Shown here piece by piece: positions 59,917 through 64,000 of a stretch of DNA of 64,000 nucleotides. Position numbers and translations under genes: made by a program. The notes below the pieces were generated by a model that worked only from the letters and a program-made list of their open reading frames with translations, did not search any database and had not been told where the DNA came from. The number at the start of each line of letters is the position of its first letter. Position 1 is the stretch's first letter. Origin of the DNA: Neptuniibacter halophilus (GTDB lineage: Bacteria > Pseudomonadota > Gammaproteobacteria > Pseudomonadales > Balneatricaceae); assembly GCF_030295765.1 (NCBI RefSeq), contig NZ_AP027292.1:2356001-2420000 (forward strand), read 5' to 3'.

Positions 59917-60727
59917 TTTTTCCTCTACTGTTGCCAATGCACTGACGATTGCCGGTTCTGATTCCGGTGGTGGTGCGGGCATTCAGGCCGATCTTAAAGC
60001 GTTTTCAGCACTCGGTGTTTATGGTGCATCAGTTATTACTGCGCTGACCGCACAGAATACCCGGGAAGTCCGTGCGGTCTTTCCTGTTACGCCAGCGTTT
60101 GTCATTGAGCAATTACAGACGGTTTTTGATGATATCCGGATCGATGCGGTTAAAACCGGCATGCTCGGTGATGCGGATATGGTCAGGGCCGTTGCCGGAT
60201 TTCTGCGCGAGCGCCAGGTCAGGCTGGTGGTTGACCCGGTGATGATCTCGAAAAGCGGAAATGCACTACTGAGTCCCGATGCTGTTTCTACACTGGTGGA
60301 CGAATTGTTGCCGCTGGCCGATCTGATTACTCCGAACCTGCCTGAAGCAGCGGCGATTCTCGGGCAAAGTGAGCCAGAGGATATTGAGGATATGAAATCA
60401 CTGGCGCGGGCGCTGCACAAACTGGGGCCGCGGGCGGTATTGCTCAAGGGTGGGCATCTGTCGGGCAGTGAGTGTCCTGACCTGCTGTTTGACGGCACGG
60501 CGTTTCAACTGTTTGAAACCCCCCGAATCGAAACTCAGAATACCCATGGGACAGGTTGTACGCTGGCTTCGGCCATTACGGCGTTGCTGGCCCGGGGATT
60601 CAGTGAACTGGAAGCAGTGACTCAGGCTAAAGGTTATATCACAGCCGCCATTGCGCATGCAGATCAATTAAATGTGGGTGCAGGACATGGCCCGGTGAAC
60701 CACTTTCATGGGTTCTGGCAGCCCTAG
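59909..60727 (+). CDS. thiD: Hydroxymethylpyrimidine/phosphomethylpyrimidine kinase
   Basis: ThiD (272 aa) phosphorylates HMP and HMP-P for thiamine synthesis. ALTIAGSDSGGGAGIQADLKAFSALG, VKTGMLG, VVDPVM and TQNTHGTGCTLASAI are the ribokinase-fold motifs and active site. The start is GTG: GGAGG (59899-59903) is spaced 5 bases from GTG 59909 and only 2 from GTG 59906, so 59909 is preferred. It is regulated by the TPP riboswitch upstream and leads into thiC (43 bases). Confidence 0.95.
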   Translation: MSDFSSTVANALTIAGSDSGGGAGIQADLKAFSALGVYGASVITALTAQNTREVRAVFPVTPAFVIEQLQTVFDDIRIDAVKTGMLGDADMVRAVAGFLRERQVRLVVDPVMISKSGNALLSPDAVSTLVDELLPLADLITPNLPEAAAILGQSEPEDIEDMKSLARALHKLGPRAVLLKGGHLSGSECPDLLFDGTAFQLFETPRIETQNTHGTGCTLASAITALLARGFSELEAVTQAKGYITAAIAHADQLNVGAGHGPVNHFHGFWQP

Positions 60728-60767
60728 CGGCCAGTGCGTGTGAGGCAGACATTATAATAAAGGTTGA

Positions 60768-62660
<1,893 letters not shown>

Positions 62661-62676
62661 GGTCTGAACTACATGC

Positions 62677-62703
62677 AAAGCCGCCGTTACCGGCGGCTTT
62701 TTT
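62677..62703 (+). terminator. thiDC terminator
   Basis: AAAGCCGCCG, loop TTAC, CGGCGGCTTT with a T-run to 62703. Confidence 0.9.
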
Positions 62704-62737
62704 ATGTACGTTGACCCGTAGCTGGAGAGTAATAACG

Positions 62738-62977
62738 ATGAGTGACGAACTGCTGAAATACCTGCTGGTGGTCTTGCTGGTGATCTTTGCGTTTACACCG
62801 GTGACCCTGAACGCATTGCGTCGCCGACGCGAAAACCCGCCACCAATGGCGGCGAATGATCGTAAACTGTATCGCTTGTGGCGTTCAGACCCTGAGGCCT
62901 ATGCGCGTCAGTATGGCGAGATGGATAAGCAGTATCTGGCCGCTCAGGAAAAGAAAAAAAACTCGGATCAGGCCTGA
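62738..62977 (+). CDS. Small single-pass membrane protein, unknown function
   Basis: A 79-residue protein with one hydrophobic helix near the N-terminus (LLKYLLVVLLVIFAFTPVTL, about residues 4-24), followed by a basic stretch (RRRRENPPP) and a charged soluble tail ending in KKKNSDQA. This suggests an N-out, positive-inside anchor with a cytoplasmic tail. I place the start at ATG 62738 (MSDELLKYLL), preceded by CTGGAGAG; the frame is open from 62711. I do not recognise the family. It is convergent with the MarR gene, with only 4 bases between stops. Confidence 0.75.
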   Translation: MSDELLKYLLVVLLVIFAFTPVTLNALRRRRENPPPMAANDRKLYRLWRSDPEAYARQYGEMDKQYLAAQEKKKNSDQA

Positions 62978-62981
62978 GGGT

Positions 62982-63467
62982 TCAAAAAACGCTGATCTGG
63001 TGATCCCAGAACGTTTCCAGACGTTTCAGTTGTGAGCGCAGGCTGTTGAGTTCTTCGCCTGCCAGTAGTTGCTCTGCACTGATCTGTTCCAGTTGCTGGT
63101 CGAACAGTTCTGAGATCAGGTTGTGAATGGCCAGACCTTTCTGGCTTAATTTTATTCTCACCGAACGCAGGTCGTGTTCGGAGCGCTCCTGACGGATGTA
63201 GCCGTTGCCGACCATTTTTTTCAGATTGTAGGAGACGTTAGATCCCAGATAGTAGCCTCGGGTGCGCAGCTCCCCGGCGGTCATTTCACGGTCGCCGATA
63301 TTATGCAGCAGCAGCGCCTGAACGCTGTTGATATCGGTATAGCCCAGCGCTTCCAGCCGGAACTTGAGTATATCGAGAATACGCCGGTGCAGGCGCTCAA
63401 TCAGGCGCAGGCACTCAAGGAAATCGGTGCGCTGGTTCTGCGCATCGTCAGTGTTATCAAGATCCAT
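62982..63467 (-). CDS. MarR-family winged-helix regulator
   Basis: A 161-residue winged-helix protein. The recognition segment is MTAGELRTRGYYLGSNVSYNLKKMVGNGYIRQERSEHDLRSVRIKLSQKG, with the MarR-like wing DLRSVRIKLS. This type, with a long N-terminal helix (LECLRLIERLHRRILDILKFRLEALGYTDIN), is found in several proteobacteria as a transcription factor for stress or envelope genes. No target is known here. It is divergent from the GEMM region. Confidence 0.85.
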   Translation of the reverse strand: MDLDNTDDAQNQRTDFLECLRLIERLHRRILDILKFRLEALGYTDINSVQALLLHNIGDREMTAGELRTRGYYLGSNVSYNLKKMVGNGYIRQERSEHDLRSVRIKLSQKGLAIHNLISELFDQQLEQISAEQLLAGEELNSLRSQLKRLETFWDHQISVF

Positions 63468-63694
63468 TCGTTTCCAGCTCTTTGTAACTTCAGGGCTGCC
63501 CCATATTAAGCCTGATAGGATTGAAAAGGGGAAGGGATCTCAGGTCGTTTGAATCGTATTGTTCCTGTAATAACGAATCAATCTATGCCAATCCTGAAAA
63601 ATGCTGCTACTATTAGTTCTAGGTCTGTTTGAAAAGGGCTCGGCATCGCATGCTGAGCCGCTGATTGAACAGCCTATTCCAGCGAATAGATCCT

Positions 63695-63777
63695 CTCTCG
63701 ATAATGGCAAACCTGGAGCAATCCGGGGACGCAAAGTCACAGATCCCCTGTGGATGGCTGGGCTACCGAAGGAGAGA
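63695..63777 (+). ncRNA. Cyclic di-GMP-I (GEMM-I) riboswitch
   Basis: All conserved GEMM-I parts are present in order: P1 strands TCTCTC (63695-63700) and GAGAGA (63772-63777); ATGGCAAACC; P2 with a GCAA tetraloop (CCTGGA GCAA TCCGGG); GGGACGCAAAG; P3 CACAG/CTGTG; then GATGGCTGGGCTACCG. It binds c-di-GMP. No gene starts on its strand in the window; the next feature is the 3' end of a minus-strand gene from 63781. A weak promoter (ATGCCA at 63585-63590, TACTAT at 63608-63613) lies upstream. From 63468 to 63694 I see only this promoter-like region. Confidence 0.93.
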
Positions 63778-63780
63778 CAT

Positions 63781-63999
63781 CTACTTTTTAATCAGAGGAT
63801 GCCCTTCTGGCAACTGGCGCTCAATCCATAGAGCCAGCTTGTGTTTCATATTGGGCTCGCTGTCCTGATCTTTCGCCAGTGGCTGAATCAACCCGTCCTT
63901 CACCAGTAAACGGTAAATCGCTTTGATCTTGTTTGAAGCACTGTCGGTGGGTTCAAACTTTCCGGCTCCCCGTTTCTCAAAGTAGAGAGCTCCGACCCT
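63781..63999 (-). CDS. 3' end of an unrecognised gene (cut by the window)
   Basis: Reading the minus strand from 63999, 72 codons are open and end at TAG (63783-63781). The visible protein begins RVGALYFEKRGAGKFEPTDS and ends QLPEGHPLIKK, with a mixed charged, helix-rich character (NKIKAIYRLLVKDGL) suggesting a winged-helix-like or DNA-binding end, which I cannot confirm. I do not recognise the family. It lies tail-first against the GEMM-I element, three bases away. The rest of the gene is beyond the window, so its length and role cannot be judged. Confidence 0.6.
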   Translation of the reverse strand, partial: RVGALYFEKRGAGKFEPTDSASNKIKAIYRLLVKDGLIQPLAKDQDSEPNMKHKLALWIERQLPEGHPLIKK

Positions 64000-64000
64000 G

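Noticed and set aside
63601..63831. A 76-codon frame starting MLLLLVLGLF over the GEMM-I element
   Set aside because: Its DNGKPGAIRGRK part is simply the translated riboswitch; it runs into the opposing gene's tail. A real short secreted peptide cannot be fully excluded but nothing supports it.

Overview
The window is a chromosomal segment of a gammaproteobacterium. The 16S rRNA gene, the protein sequences and the gene order (hflXKC-hisZ-purA; iscRSUA-hscBA-fdx-iscX-ndk-rlmN-pilF-rodZ-hisS-yfgM-bamB-der; coaBC-algC-argB) point to a marine Oceanospirillaceae-type organism (Amphritea/Neptunomonas/Neptuniibacter-like; this placement is inference from memory of families, not a database search). 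Nearly all of it is core housekeeping DNA. I see no prophage, insertion sequence, transposase or CRISPR array.

Layout. 1-6100: 3' part of hflX, the HflKC protease-modulating complex, a DUF2065 protein, hisZ and purA. 6119-7833: suhB (minus strand, with a strikingly degenerate catalytic site) divergent from trmJ. 7895-13513: the complete Isc iron-sulfur operon under an IscR-type operator. 13693-22612: ndk, rlmN, pilF, rodZ, hisS, yfgM, bamB, der and murI; ispG, usually between rodZ and hisS, is absent. 22742-28604: a full rrn operon with tandem promoters P1 and P2, boxA sites, 16S, tRNA-Ile(GAT), tRNA-Ala(TGC), 23S, 5S and terminator, followed by a three-copy palindromic repeat array. 29017-34559: HDOD protein, an unknown protein, tapT, dtd, pip and typA. 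34798-39177: the nitrogen-control block glnA-ntrB-ntrC with NtrC boxes and two sigma-54 type promoters. 39243-41017: trmL, a small unknown protein and a periplasmic M14 peptidase. 41071-48157: yibN-grxC-secB (minus), then gpmI-envC-ctpA-yibQ (plus) and a TauE/SafE transporter (minus). 48214-52415 (minus): coaBC-algC-argB-slmA, without dut. 52571-59135: radC, rpmB-rpmG, a CPA2 antiporter (minus), mutM, a hydrolase, a PAP2 phosphatase and a glycosyltransferase. 59317-62660: a duplicated 226-base-period intergenic repeat, then a TPP riboswitch controlling thiD-thiC with a possible coupled leader peptide. 62738-64000: a small membrane protein, a MarR regulator, a c-di-GMP-I (GEMM-I) riboswitch with no gene in its own direction inside the window, and the 3' end of an unrecognised minus-strand gene.

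How the parts work together. Several genes feed translation and its RNA: rrn, trmJ, rlmN, trmL, tapT, dtd, hisS, typA, der, rpmB and rpmG. SuhB is also part of the boxA-dependent rRNA antitermination complex, and boxA sites are present in the rrn operon here. Envelope and division functions are represented by rodZ, pilF, bamB, murI, envC, ctpA, slmA, secB and the M14 peptidase. Regulation can be read directly from the DNA at iscR, glnA, ntrB, the rrn promoters, the TPP leader and the GEMM element.

The observations most worth following are the catalytically degenerate SuhB, the GEMM-I riboswitch that points into the tail of an opposing gene, the two repeat families, a perfect 26-base palindrome on the iscU stop codon, and genes (trmL, envC) whose starts sit directly on the T-tract of the preceding terminator.
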